The notes beneath the pieces were generated by a model that saw nothing but the letters and a program-made list of their open reading frames with translations, searched no databases and had not been told where the DNA came from. From positions 1 to 26,723 of the forward strand of contig CALCRU010000051.1 in the NCBI GenBank assembly GCA_937894335.1: a stretch of DNA of 26,723 bases. Reading direction: 5' to 3'. The translations under genes and the position numbers were made by a program. Source of the DNA: an uncultured Treponema sp. Its GTDB lineage: Bacteria > Spirochaetota > Spirochaetia > Treponematales > Treponemataceae. Shown here one piece after another: positions 1 to 8,417 of this stretch. The first letter of the stretch is position 1; the number at the start of each line of letters is the position of its first letter.

Positions 1-40
1 CTGCTCCATACTTTTGGGACAGCCCCTTTTCTTTTACTTA

Positions 41-112
41 CATCTCCTGTGGGAATTGAACCCGCGTTGTCGGGATGAAAACCCGATGTCCTAACCACTA
101 GACGAAGGAGAC
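41..112 (-). tRNA. tRNA-Glu (anticodon UUC)
   Basis: The minus strand folds as a complete 72-nt tRNA. The acceptor stem reads GTCTCCT at the 5' end and pairs with AGGAGAT (first pair a G-U wobble). The anticodon arm is CGGG-TTTTCAT-CCCG, giving anticodon TTC, hence glutamate. The T arm contains GGTTCAATTCC and the D arm GTCTAGTGGTTAGGAC, both typical of bacterial tRNA-Glu. CCA is not encoded; the three bases after the discriminator read TAA, so CCA must be added by the nucleotidyltransferase. It is transcribed from its own promoter just upstream. Confidence 0.95.
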
Positions 113-139
113 ATATGTCTTTCAACATTTAGTGTATGT

Positions 140-168
140 AATATATACAAATAACTAACTTTTGTCAA
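140..168 (-). promoter_or_regulatory. sigma-70 promoter of tRNA-Glu
   Basis: On the minus strand a perfect -35 TTGACA (163-168) is separated by exactly 17 bp from TATATT (140-145). The predicted start near 133 leaves a leader of about 20 nt before the mature tRNA at 112, removable by RNase P. Confidence 0.85.
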
Positions 169-207
169 TAGGCTGTATAATAAAATCACTAAATTTCCAA
201 AAAAGCC

Positions 208-1479
208 TTATACATCCATGTCAAACTTTTTTACAAGTTTTGCACGGAGAGCTCTGGAATCGTCATTGTCAAGCCCCAGCCTTTCTGCTGCATCCAAATC
301 CTGAAGGGCCTTCTGATACTCGTTTATGTTAAAGTAAGAAAGCGCCCTTCTGTAATAAACATGGCTGTGATAGGCGTTAAGTTCTATAGATCTGTCAAAG
401 GCCTCTATTGCAGACTGCTCGTTTCCTTGCACGCTGTAAACTATTCCCTCGTAATAGTAAGATCTAAAGTTCTTTGAATCCTTTGCAATGCTCTGCTTAA
501 AGTCGCTAAGAGACTCGTCATAGCGGTTCTGTGCAAAGTAGGCCATGCCTCTATGCTTTAAGATTACAGACTGAACTACGGCAGGAGGTTCCGGAGTGGA
601 CTGAAGAATCTGAGTGTAAATGCTTACAGCCTTCTGTAGGTTTCCCGTGTTGTGAGCATGCAGAGCCTCAAGAACAAGATCGTCAATAGTTCCCTTTGTG
701 TAGGGGGATGTATCAACAATGGATTCTGGCGGAGGAGATGCCGTCTTAAGTTTTGCGCCATCGCCTTCGGGATGCGGCTCTCCAGTAATGACATCGGCCT
801 TTTCGTAAAAAGTGTTGCGCCTAAAGTCAAGTTCGTTCTGCAACTTCTTCTGGTAATCCCTGATTTCCTGAAAAATAATGTCTGCCAGAGTAAGGCTTGC
901 GTTTATTGAGGCAAGTTTTCTGCGAAGGGGTTTGTCAAAGGGATTAAATTCAGACTTGTAGATAAGCTCATGCTCAACTTCGGCCCATGCATCCTGAAGG
1001 ATTGTCCTTATTTGAATTTCTACAACAGTGTCATCAGGCAGAATGGGAGAGGCAATGCTAGGCATGCAGTCTTCGGGAATACGAATAAGAATATGTACCG
1101 ACTCGTAGCCAAATTCCTTTACAGTCTGATCGTTACCCTTTCGTTCAACTTCAGTTACGCAGAAACTGCCCTGAATCTGCTTTTCTACCACATCCAGATC
1201 TTCTAGAAAGGCGCATATGACTCTTATTCCAATCATGTCGGAAAGAGGAATAAGTTCTACAGAGCCAACCTGATCAGATTTTTTTCTGATGATTTTTTTG
1301 TAGTAGCTTTGAAAAGACTTAATGCGTGATTTGTATGTGGGGTTTGAGGGAAGAGAAATTACGCCCTTAAGTTTCTGCTCAACATTATCAAGAACCTGTG
1401 TAAAGACAGGGGTGTAGGAGCCGTACAGTTCGCGAAGGCTTTCTTTTGCAGGCAGCGGCAGGTGTTCAATTTCTTCCAT
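208..1479 (-). CDS. RelA/SpoT-type (p)ppGpp synthetase domain protein with C-terminal TPRs, no hydrolase domain
   Basis: 423 residues from the chosen ATG. Residues about 15-215 match the RelA/SpoT nucleotidyltransferase domain, which transfers pyrophosphate from ATP to GDP/GTP. Visible motifs are R52-IK with SYYKKIIRK behind it, DMIGIRV with the metal-ligand Asp81, GYESVH (124-129, guanine stacking), EIQIRT (154-159) and WAEVEH (165-170), so the active site looks complete. There is no HD hydrolase domain and no TGS/ACT region. Instead residues about 265-410 hold roughly four TPRs. The ATG at 1479 is preferred because GGAG lies 5 nt upstream; an upstream in-frame TTG at 1512 falls inside the flaA terminator. 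No independent promoter stands out, so read-through from flaA is possible. It resembles small alarmone synthetases fused to TPRs; substrate and direction of regulation are inferred. Confidence 0.85.
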   Translation of the reverse strand: MEEIEHLPLPAKESLRELYGSYTPVFTQVLDNVEQKLKGVISLPSNPTYKSRIKSFQSYYKKIIRKKSDQVGSVELIPLSDMIGIRVICAFLEDLDVVEKQIQGSFCVTEVERKGNDQTVKEFGYESVHILIRIPEDCMPSIASPILPDDTVVEIQIRTILQDAWAEVEHELIYKSEFNPFDKPLRRKLASINASLTLADIIFQEIRDYQKKLQNELDFRRNTFYEKADVITGEPHPEGDGAKLKTASPPPESIVDTSPYTKGTIDDLVLEALHAHNTGNLQKAVSIYTQILQSTPEPPAVVQSVILKHRGMAYFAQNRYDESLSDFKQSIAKDSKNFRSYYYEGIVYSVQGNEQSAIEAFDRSIELNAYHSHVYYRRALSYFNINEYQKALQDLDAAERLGLDNDDSRALRAKLVKKFDMDV

Positions 1480-1495
1480 CACTACTCCAGTAACT

Positions 1496-1526
1496 AAAAA
1501 AAGCCGCCCCAAACGGAACGGCTTTT
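1496..1526 (-). terminator. Rho-independent terminator after flaA
   Basis: On the minus strand AAAAGCCG (1519-1526) pairs perfectly with CGGCTTTT (1499-1506) across a 12-nt loop and runs into a T tract (A-run 1496-1502 on plus). It lies 20 nt after the flaA stop and just before the RelA/SpoT-like gene, so it probably attenuates rather than abolishes downstream transcription. Confidence 0.8.
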
Positions 1527-1545
1527 ACATCATGCGGACGGGCTA

Positions 1546-2610
1546 CTACTGCTGAGAACCAGAGTTCTTGTAGTCGTCTGTAGAGAAGATTTCGTCTTCT
1601 GTTGACATCTTTGTGCGTTCGATAACGCGGTTAACCTGCTTGTTACCAAACTTGCTGATTTCAAGAGCCTGGCGCTCCTTCTCTTTCTTTGTGATGATTC
1701 CCCAAAGGTCTTCTTCATCAATGTCGCGGTCTGCTGTAAGAACTGCCAAGTCGTAGATAATCTTTACATCCTTGAAGTAGCCTACGAAGTCAGAACCAAT
1801 GTCTGCTGCGTCGCGGCAAATCTGGAATCCAGAGAACTTAACAAAAGGAACTCCGCGAGGATAGATTGGGTAGATGCGGATTTCGCGTGTGCGAACTTCT
1901 GAGATGTAGTCAGGGTTGTTCCATACGAGAGTCTTCCATCCGTCAAACTCAAGTGTACCCATGTAGTAGCGGCGCTCTACATTGTCATTGTCTGTAAGGA
2001 GAACATACAGAGAATGGGGGAAGTTATCGCCCATTGTTGTTACAGAAATTGATTTGATTGTTCCAACATTGTGAATGAGACCGAAGCCTTCATCTGCACT
2101 CTGTCCTTCGAAGAGGTACTTTCCTTTCTGCTCAGCAGTGGGTTCCTGGCGGTTACCGTCTGCATCATTGTCAGAAAGTGGCTCGTATGCCTGAATCTCG
2201 AAAGGAGGAACGATTTTTGCGTTTGCGTTAGCGTTCCATGTGGGGAACAAAATGCGTACGCCCATGACATTCTTTCCTGCGAAAGGAACGTCTGCACTCT
2301 CTTTTACGGGAGCTGCCTTAACAACAGAAAGACCCTTTGACTGCACATTCTGAGCAGAAGAGTTGAGAACAACCTCCCAGTTAGGCAGAGCAAGAGAAGT
2401 CTTCATAAGAGACTTCTGGTCATCGGTAAAACTAGCACCAGCGGCAATAGAATAGTCCATTACTGTGCGACCGTTCTCCGTGGCGTTTCCGTTTTCGTCC
2501 ATGACGCAATCAGCTTCAAGATTTGTGAAGTCAATGAGCGTCTGTGTTTTTGCGAATGCACTTCCTGCCAAGAGCATGGCAGCGGCAGTCAACATTACAA
2601 TTTTCTTCAT
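1546..2610 (-). CDS. flaA: FlaA, flagellar filament outer-layer (sheath) protein
   Basis: 354 residues, close to the usual length of treponemal FlaA. FlaA coats the FlaB core of the periplasmic flagellar filament of spirochaetes. A classic Sec signal peptide is present: MKK, a hydrophobic stretch, and a cleavage site after AFA at residue 20, consistent with export to the periplasm. The mature part contains VMGVRILFPTWNANA, NVGTIKSISVTTMGDNFPH, and a C-terminal FSGFQICRD..GYFKDVKIIYD, which I recognise as FlaA-like. The ATG at 2610 has AAGGAG 6 nt upstream; the 14-residue upstream extension is not needed. It has its own promoter and terminator, so it is a monocistronic, probably highly expressed gene. 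The glycan operon lies immediately upstream. Confidence 0.93.
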   Translation of the reverse strand: MKKIVMLTAAAMLLAGSAFAKTQTLIDFTNLEADCVMDENGNATENGRTVMDYSIAAGASFTDDQKSLMKTSLALPNWEVVLNSSAQNVQSKGLSVVKAAPVKESADVPFAGKNVMGVRILFPTWNANANAKIVPPFEIQAYEPLSDNDADGNRQEPTAEQKGKYLFEGQSADEGFGLIHNVGTIKSISVTTMGDNFPHSLYVLLTDNDNVERRYYMGTLEFDGWKTLVWNNPDYISEVRTREIRIYPIYPRGVPFVKFSGFQICRDAADIGSDFVGYFKDVKIIYDLAVLTADRDIDEEDLWGIITKKEKERQALEISKFGNKQVNRVIERTKMSTEDEIFSTDDYKNSGSQQ

Positions 2611-2652
2611 TCGAAGCTCCTTCTTATTCGCTTTGATGTAGCCTTGTACCAT

Positions 2653-2683
2653 ATAGTATCTAACAAGTCAGGTTTTTTGTCAA
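2653..2683 (-). promoter_or_regulatory. Probable sigma-70 promoter of flaA
   Basis: Minus-strand TTGACA (2678-2683) is perfect. The -10 is less certain: GATACT (2655-2660) at 17 bp or TACTAT (2653-2658) at 19 bp, each 4 of 6 matches. Predicted leader is about 36 nt and contains the AAGGAG ribosome-binding site. The promoter sits just after the GerMN gene stop. Confidence 0.65.
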
Positions 2684-2701
2684 CGGTTTTTTGTCCTTTT
2701 T

Positions 2702-3169
2702 TCAAAAATCTGTCTGCATGACACCTATAGAATCAATGTACACCTCCACATTATCGATACTTGTGAAATTCTTCACAATGTTCCGTTTAAGCATAGAAAT
2801 GCCTGTCTTACTATCGGCAGTTTCCCCTGAAAAGAACAGTGTTTTTTTTGACAATCCCACAAAAGCAGTTCCGTCCTTTACGATGCAGAATTCTACCGTA
2901 GTTTCTTTATTAAAAAGCCGCTGGTAACGGTTTGTTTCAGGACCAAGCAGCAGTTCGCCTGTAAAAACCTCCAGAGCCTCCCCCACTGAATCTGAAGCAG
3001 GAACAAGACGGGGTTCCGCATAAATGCCTTCAGCTCCGTACTGGGGAAAATACATTACCACGCGATGCCATCTGTTTCTGAACATGAAAGCCGTAAGAGA
3101 AATTCCCAAAGCAAGTACGCACAAGGCAAGGGGGATATATACTGCAAGTTTTTTTACAGACTCTTTCAT
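2702..3169 (-). CDS. GerMN-domain membrane-anchored envelope protein
   Basis: 155 residues. Residues about 8-30 form one hydrophobic segment (IPLALCVLALGISLTAF) that would anchor the protein with its C-terminal part outside the cytoplasm. The rest resembles a GerMN domain: VMYFPQYG, EPRLVPA, an ELLLGPETNRYQRLFNKET stretch, then TAFVGLSKKTLFFSG. GerMN proteins are extracytoplasmic; in other bacteria they occur with peptidoglycan amidases. Here it follows the amidase gene by 22 nt, the last gene of the operon, supporting a shared envelope role. Exact function is unknown. Confidence 0.75.
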   Translation of the reverse strand: MKESVKKLAVYIPLALCVLALGISLTAFMFRNRWHRVVMYFPQYGAEGIYAEPRLVPASDSVGEALEVFTGELLLGPETNRYQRLFNKETTVEFCIVKDGTAFVGLSKKTLFFSGETADSKTGISMLKRNIVKNFTSIDNVEVYIDSIGVMQTDF

Positions 3170-3191
3170 CTAAACCTTCCAGACTGTTTTT

Positions 3192-4241
3192 CTACTGGGC
3201 ACCCGTAAATCCCCTAGAACGCTCAAAGTGAGTTACAAATGCCGCAAGCCCATTATATATCCCAAGGGTAAGTTTCTGCAAGTAGGAATCGTCAATAAGC
3301 AGGCGAGCTTCCTTTTCGTTGGTAAGAAATCCCGTTTCTATGAGGACGCTGGGCATGTTTACATTGCGGACTACAAACCACTCTTCCGCCTTTATGCCTC
3401 TTGGGGAACTTAAGTCTCCAACCTGAGCACCAATTCCATCCATTATGAAATTTGCAATCAGCATGGATTCGGTGGTGTACTCTTCCTCCATCATGTCGTT
3501 AAGAATTGAATTGACCGTACTGTCGCCAGACAAATCTTCATTAAGAACCTGCCTCCTGTATCCGGGATTAAGGTACCAAACTTCGTAACCAGAAGCCTTC
3601 TTGTCAAGGCTAGCATTTACATGAACAGAAACATAAAGTATGGCTTCGTTTTCTGCCAGTTTTACAGAGTTTGCAATTTCCGTACGCTGCTCAAGAGAAA
3701 TAAACACATCCGTGCTTCTTGTCATAAGAATGCGCTTGTCCGGGTAAGCCTTTTTAAGCCTGTCGTAGAGCATAAGGGAAACATTCAGATTGATGTCCTT
3801 TTCGTTAACCGTCACCTTTTTTCCGTTTACGGTGTAGGTTGCATTTGCACCAGGATCTTTTCCTCCGTGACCGGGGTCTATAAGGATGGCGCCTATGCGA
3901 TACTGGGCAGCCTTGGTTTCAGTCTTGAAGAAATTTTCCGCAGAAGTAAAAAATGCTTCCGTAACAAGCAGAACTCCGTCTTTTACAAGAGGAGCATCAA
4001 CTTCAAGAAGGTGGGTGTAATCCTGCAGAACAAAACTGTCGCCAGCCTGAAATGCAAGCTGGTGTCCGTTCTGTTCCAGGATTCCGCTTTGGGCAAGAGG
4101 ATCCCAGTAAAGAGTAATGCCAGACGATAAAGCCTTTTCGCTAAGGTTTACAGTGTACTTTTCTTGAGCGGCTGCAAGGACCGGTGCAAGGGCAAGGAGG
4201 ATGACTGCAATGCTTCTTTTTAGAAACTCGCTCTTATGCAT
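3192..4241 (-). CDS. N-acetylmuramoyl-L-alanine amidase (Amidase_3 family)
   Basis: 349 residues. It hydrolyses the amide bond between N-acetylmuramic acid and the stem peptide of peptidoglycan in the periplasm. A signal peptide is visible (hydrophobic AVILLALAPVLAAA, probable cleavage near AAA-Q). The catalytic domain starts at about residue 117: IDPGHGGKDPG with zinc ligand His125, Glu148 in VNEKDINL, the TRSTD..ISLEQRTEIAN block, VSVHVNAS with His207, and VLIETGFLTN with catalytic Glu302. Residues 25-115 form an N-terminal region I do not recognise. The ATG follows the TAA of the ATP-grasp gene directly, with no spacing, implying translational coupling. Confidence 0.93.
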   Translation of the reverse strand: MHKSEFLKRSIAVILLALAPVLAAAQEKYTVNLSEKALSSGITLYWDPLAQSGILEQNGHQLAFQAGDSFVLQDYTHLLEVDAPLVKDGVLLVTEAFFTSAENFFKTETKAAQYRIGAILIDPGHGGKDPGANATYTVNGKKVTVNEKDINLNVSLMLYDRLKKAYPDKRILMTRSTDVFISLEQRTEIANSVKLAENEAILYVSVHVNASLDKKASGYEVWYLNPGYRRQVLNEDLSGDSTVNSILNDMMEEEYTTESMLIANFIMDGIGAQVGDLSSPRGIKAEEWFVVRNVNMPSVLIETGFLTNEKEARLLIDDSYLQKLTLGIYNGLAAFVTHFERSRGFTGAQ

Positions 4242-5894
4242 TTATTTTCTCCGCAGGCGTCTTGAGGAACGCATCTTTGCATTGTAGATTTCCAAATCAG
4301 TTTCGTAAAGGACACCCTGAATGCCTCCTCTTAAAAGTGAAAGCCAAAATTTCTTTGCACTAAGGGAAGGATGCTGAGGGCAGAGCCTGTCGTAAAGAGA
4401 AAGTGTTTCGCTTATGGTGCGATGGTTACAGTCCCTTACACTGACACTAACAGAAGCAAGAGCAGGAGGAAGCTGGTCAGACAGGAGACTGTCTGCTTCT
4501 ATGCGAGGGGCTGTCTGAAGCCAGTGGGTAAGTTCTTTTATGATTTCTCCGTCAAGGACAAAGAAGGAAGGAGGAAAGCCCGACTCTGATTTTTCAGTCT
4601 TGCCAGAAAGAAATGTTTCTGTTTCTGTAGAGGGAACCTTCAGCCTAAGCACAAGGGAAGAAACGCAGCTTTCAGAGGCATTTACCGCAAGTTCGTATGT
4701 AGGCGCACGGGAAATAGCATTGCCGCATTTTTCCACATTGTTACGAGGGAAGTTCACAGAGGAACCTTCTGTTGAGCGGTAGAACACATTCTGAACAAAG
4801 GGAACCGCAAGGGCATTTTCCTTACCGTAAATTTTTTCTACCGTACCGGGAATGGAAATCCATGCACGCTCGGCACTCACCTGTTGGCAGGGAACTTCAT
4901 AAATGCCCAGTTTTGCACCGTGAACCGCCACAGGACGCCTGTGTTGCAAAAGATCTTCCGGTTGTTTTCCTAGAGCCAAAAGAAGAGCCTGTTTGGTAAG
5001 ATTTATTGAAGAGGCATAAGGGTAAGTCCATCCGGACATGTATCCGCCAGAAAGACGGGCTGCAACTTCTCCTATCATGGGGCCCTTATCTGTGTACTTT
5101 ATGTCTGCCTTTGCAACTCCGTGGGTAAGACCAAGGGCGCAGACTGCATTTGCAAAGCAGGCTATAAGCTCGGACTTTTTACCTTCGTCTGCTCGGGTAG
5201 GCATGGTGTGTCCCGCCTCTATAAAATAGGGTTCGTAAAAGATGTGGCGATCTGCAAAACCTGTTATGGTAAGAGTTCCGTCACAGACTATTGCGTCAAT
5301 AGAATACTCGTCACCCTTCATGTATTCTTCAAGTATTGCCCTACCCGTTCTTGAGGCACGAACCGCTTCTTCTACGGAAGGAAGAAATTCCTGAGGATTT
5401 CTAATCATCCTGCAGCCACGGGCACCCATATTGTCTACAGGCTTTACCACACAGGGAAACTTTATTTCTTCAAATTTTTCAGAGGCTATGAAAGAAGCAA
5501 TTTCGGTTCTTGAAATTTGTGTAAAGTTTGGAGAAGGAACTCCGGCTTCTTTAAAGCATGTCCGCATAAGAACCTTGTCGCTAGCATTCAGAGCAGCCTG
5601 ATAGCTGTGAGCAGGGAGGGAACATTTTTCAGCAACATAAGAAACTGACGCAGAAAAATCAGTGCCGGCGGTAAAGACCCCTTCTAGGGAGGAACCCAAA
5701 GAAAGTGCTAACTTGGCAAGGGCCTCTTTGTCCTTAAGGTCTATGGGCTCAAAGCGATCCGCATAGGGAACGCATATTGCATGAGGATTTGCATCCACCA
5801 CAAGAGTTTTATAGCCTAATGACTTTGCCGCCTCCAGTGAAGGTTTTTGCATGAGTCCGGCTCCCAAGATAAGAACATATTTTTCCTGCATCAT
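4242..5894 (-). CDS. ATP-grasp carboxylate-amine ligase-like protein
   Basis: 550 residues. Residues 5-35 form an N-terminal Rossmann-like unit (VLILGAGLMQKPSLEAAKSLG) and about 105-300 an ATP-grasp domain of the biotin-carboxylase/CarB type. Key features are FPCVVKPVDNMGARG with Lys151, ILEEYMKGDEYSID (Glu189/190), and GEVAARLSGGY with Glu276 and Arg280. Family members join a carboxylate to an amine or thiol through an acyl phosphate. Residues 400-550 are a tail I cannot assign. The gene overlaps the upstream SpsF-SpsG-methyltransferase gene by 4 nt (ATGA) and abuts the amidase gene. The context suggests it adds an amino acid or acyl group to a nucleotide sugar or glycan; the substrate is unknown. 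Confidence 0.85.
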   Translation of the reverse strand: MMQEKYVLILGAGLMQKPSLEAAKSLGYKTLVVDANPHAICVPYADRFEPIDLKDKEALAKLALSLGSSLEGVFTAGTDFSASVSYVAEKCSLPAHSYQAALNASDKVLMRTCFKEAGVPSPNFTQISRTEIASFIASEKFEEIKFPCVVKPVDNMGARGCRMIRNPQEFLPSVEEAVRASRTGRAILEEYMKGDEYSIDAIVCDGTLTITGFADRHIFYEPYFIEAGHTMPTRADEGKKSELIACFANAVCALGLTHGVAKADIKYTDKGPMIGEVAARLSGGYMSGWTYPYASSINLTKQALLLALGKQPEDLLQHRRPVAVHGAKLGIYEVPCQQVSAERAWISIPGTVEKIYGKENALAVPFVQNVFYRSTEGSSVNFPRNNVEKCGNAISRAPTYELAVNASESCVSSLVLRLKVPSTETETFLSGKTEKSESGFPPSFFVLDGEIIKELTHWLQTAPRIEADSLLSDQLPPALASVSVSVRDCNHRTISETLSLYDRLCPQHPSLSAKKFWLSLLRGGIQGVLYETDLEIYNAKMRSSRRLRRK

Positions 5895-8416
5895 TTGTCT
5901 CCTGTTTTTCTGCAGTACACTTCAAATGTGTCTCCAAGTTTTAACACATGGCTTGCGGCACCCAGCACATTGAACGGAAGAGAATTCTTTTTCCATCCGT
6001 GTTTTTTTGCAGACGGAAACCGTTCAGGGTGAATTCCAGTAGAAACGATTTTTGAAACCGTAAAGCCGTATTTTTTAAGAATGGACTGGGCGCGAGAAGG
6101 TTCCCACAGAGTGTAATGGTCGCCCGGACTTTGGGTAAAGAATTCCTTCGTGTTGTATTTTCCGCTTACACCAGAAGCAGAAGGCGTGCTAAATGCAAAC
6201 ACACCACCCTTCTTTACCAGTTTGGAAACAGCCTTTAAAACTGAATCCAAATCCTTAAAATGCTCTATGACATACCACATGGTAACGGCGTCAAACTGCT
6301 GTATTCCAAATTCTTTACTAGGGTCAAAGTTTGGAAAGACCGAGCATACGGCAGGATACTTAAGCGAAGTCTGAACATATTCAACAGCATCCTTTGAAAT
6401 GTCAAGGCCAAACACCTGCCAGCCAGAATCATTTGCGGCATCAAGGAAAGGTCCCATTGCACAGCCTATGTCCAGAATAGTAGGTGTTACTGGAGAATGC
6501 ATGCGGCGGTACACATAGTCAATTACACTTATGCGTCGCACACCCTGAGCCTTAATTGAGGCAAAGTCATCAAGATATGTTTTTCCATACTGCTTTTCGT
6601 AGTCCTCAAAAAAGTATGCGTGATTGTAGGCGGTATCCTGACTCTGCATTGTCCATGACATGTAAAGCATTCCGCAGTTTTGGCAACGGCGGTATGTTCT
6701 GTCTGCGGTACGGGCAACAACAGGATCCTTTCTGGAAGGAAAGCTACGACATACGGGACAAGAAATGCGCTGGGCCTGAGAAAGGCTTACGATAAAATCA
6801 GAAAGAGAAAGTTCCTTCTGCTCACTTTCTGCCCTGTAAAGTTCAGAAGGTTCGGCAATGGCGTTTTTTACAGACTGCTCGTTTACGAATGCCGCAGGTA
6901 TGCATTTAAAGCCATATGTTTTTGCAAGGTTTTCGTGAAGGGCGCTTGTTCCCAAAAGAAGAACCGCACATCCTGCATTTGAGGCTTCGAATGCCGTAAA
7001 TCCGTAATGAGTTACTACCAAATCATAAATGGCAAGTTTTTCCCTAAGGTCTTCCACTGGGGGAACTATCTTTACAAACTTGCTTACATCAGTGGGAAGA
7101 TTTTCCTGCATGATGATGGCGTTTTCCTGAGAGCCAGCCACAGCGGTAACATACATTCCACTACGAGCAAGGGCTATGGTGGCAGGTTCAGTAAGTCCGG
7201 CAGGATCCTCTCCTCCAAGAACGACAATAGCTGTATGAAGGGCCGCTTTTTTTGAGTCAGGACTTCTTCTGTTCTGTGGCAGTGGAATAAAGCCTGTTTC
7301 CGTGCGGTTTGCACTTCTGGTAATTCCTACAGATGGAATTATGTCAAGAAGATAGTCTACATAATTTGTATCTGGTCTTCCTTCGTCCAAAGCGGCAACT
7401 GCAACTTCGGGACACTTTGAAATTTCTTCCACAATGGAATCATCAGCACTAAACAGATCGGTTACAATCAACTTGTACTGAGAAGCATCCTTTAAAGAAC
7501 GCACAATCTGGTAAGATTCAAGACCTTTTTTTCTTGCGTCTTCAAGAAGGGCTTCTGTCTGAGAAAGTCCGGCATTCTCTGGAATATAAATGTCCTGTCC
7601 TGTAGCAAGGGCAAGAGAAAGACATCTTCTAAAGTGACCCGTTCCCCTTCCCTTTGCAACACAGGGAATCAAAAGCACTGGATTACGAACAAAGTTATTC
7701 CACATTCCGTTCATTATTTCTTCTGTGGTGTAAGGTCTGGTAGCGGTCTTTGCTCCAGAAACTGCATGTACCAGAGCAAGGGCGCGTCTGTAGTCGGCAG
7801 GAGTGTCTATGGTTGTCCTTAGTTCGCTGTAGTTCCAGCGGTTGGGAGCCTTTATAAAAAGACAGTTAAAGTTTTCGCGATGATTGTAAAGGGCTGGTCC
7901 CACATGCTCATGGTCGTAGGCTTCGTTTGTAAGGGATGCGGCCTTTAGCAGAGAGTGGGCATTGAACATTTCTACACCAGAACCATGGGGAAGGTCAGAA
8001 AAAGTTATGTAGTCAACGGGAGAACTTTCGTCCCTCGCGTAAAACTCATCTTCCAGTGCAGATGCAGCCTCGTAAAACAGGAAGGGATTGTCGGCAGTGG
8101 CGCGTACAACAACATCGGCCTTTGACTCTTCAATTATTTTGCAAAAGCGATCAAGCACATCTTCCGTAGAACCGGCATAGAATTTCCATCCGTGACGAGC
8201 TGCAACAGGAGCAAGTTCTTCGCTACTGGGCGTGTCGGTTGCAAGATAGTATTCGTCCGCTGGAACTTGACTCATTGAATCCAACACCCAGTCTACCACG
8301 CATTTTCCGCCAAGAGGAAGCAGAGCTTTGCGGGGAAGCCGTGTTGATGACAGTCGGCACTGAACGATAAGGACGGTCTTTCTTTTTTTACGATTGAACA
8401 GATTTAAGAACTTCAT
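5891..8416 (-). CDS. Three-domain fusion: SpsF-type cytidylyltransferase, SpsG/PseG-like nucleotide-sugar domain, class I methyltransferase
   Basis: 841 residues. Residues about 13-240 resemble SpsF/KdsB-like CMP-sugar synthetases: VLIVQCRLSSTRLPRKAL, YLATDTPSSEE, VVRATADNPF. Residues about 245-520 resemble SpsG/PseG, the UDP-sugar hydrolase/GT-B fold family of nonulosonic acid synthesis: GRGTGHFRRCLSLA (253-268) and, in the C-terminal half, VVLGGEDPAG and VTHYGFTAFEASNAG. Residues about 550-840 are a SAM methyltransferase with a zinc ribbon (C553-x2-C556, C578-x2-C581) and motif I LDIGCAMGPF (648-657), followed by FGLDIS. In Bacillus spsF and spsG are separate genes. The start ATG lies one base after the glycosyltransferase TAA. 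Its likely job is to make and methylate an activated nine-carbon or related sugar; the sugar is not known. Confidence 0.85.
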   Translation of the reverse strand: MKFLNLFNRKKRKTVLIVQCRLSSTRLPRKALLPLGGKCVVDWVLDSMSQVPADEYYLATDTPSSEELAPVAARHGWKFYAGSTEDVLDRFCKIIEESKADVVVRATADNPFLFYEAASALEDEFYARDESSPVDYITFSDLPHGSGVEMFNAHSLLKAASLTNEAYDHEHVGPALYNHRENFNCLFIKAPNRWNYSELRTTIDTPADYRRALALVHAVSGAKTATRPYTTEEIMNGMWNNFVRNPVLLIPCVAKGRGTGHFRRCLSLALATGQDIYIPENAGLSQTEALLEDARKKGLESYQIVRSLKDASQYKLIVTDLFSADDSIVEEISKCPEVAVAALDEGRPDTNYVDYLLDIIPSVGITRSANRTETGFIPLPQNRRSPDSKKAALHTAIVVLGGEDPAGLTEPATIALARSGMYVTAVAGSQENAIIMQENLPTDVSKFVKIVPPVEDLREKLAIYDLVVTHYGFTAFEASNAGCAVLLLGTSALHENLAKTYGFKCIPAAFVNEQSVKNAIAEPSELYRAESEQKELSLSDFIVSLSQAQRISCPVCRSFPSRKDPVVARTADRTYRRCQNCGMLYMSWTMQSQDTAYNHAYFFEDYEKQYGKTYLDDFASIKAQGVRRISVIDYVYRRMHSPVTPTILDIGCAMGPFLDAANDSGWQVFGLDISKDAVEYVQTSLKYPAVCSVFPNFDPSKEFGIQQFDAVTMWYVIEHFKDLDSVLKAVSKLVKKGGVFAFSTPSASGVSGKYNTKEFFTQSPGDHYTLWEPSRAQSILKKYGFTVSKIVSTGIHPERFPSAKKHGWKKNSLPFNVLGAASHVLKLGDTFEVYCRKTGDK

Positions 8417-8417
8417 T

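Noticed and set aside
11..30. Small GGG/CCC palindrome with T run near the window start, a possible terminator after tRNA-Glu
   Set aside because: Only three paired bases with a 4-nt loop; too weak to call on either strand.
1480..1512. Upstream TTG start extending the RelA/SpoT-like protein by 11 residues
   Set aside because: It lies inside the flaA terminator and has no ribosome site; ATG 1479 has GGAG at good spacing.
3621..4130. 169-codon plus-strand open frame opposite the amidase gene
   Set aside because: It is antisense to a gene with complete catalytic motifs, lacks any recognisable domain and has no ribosome site of note.
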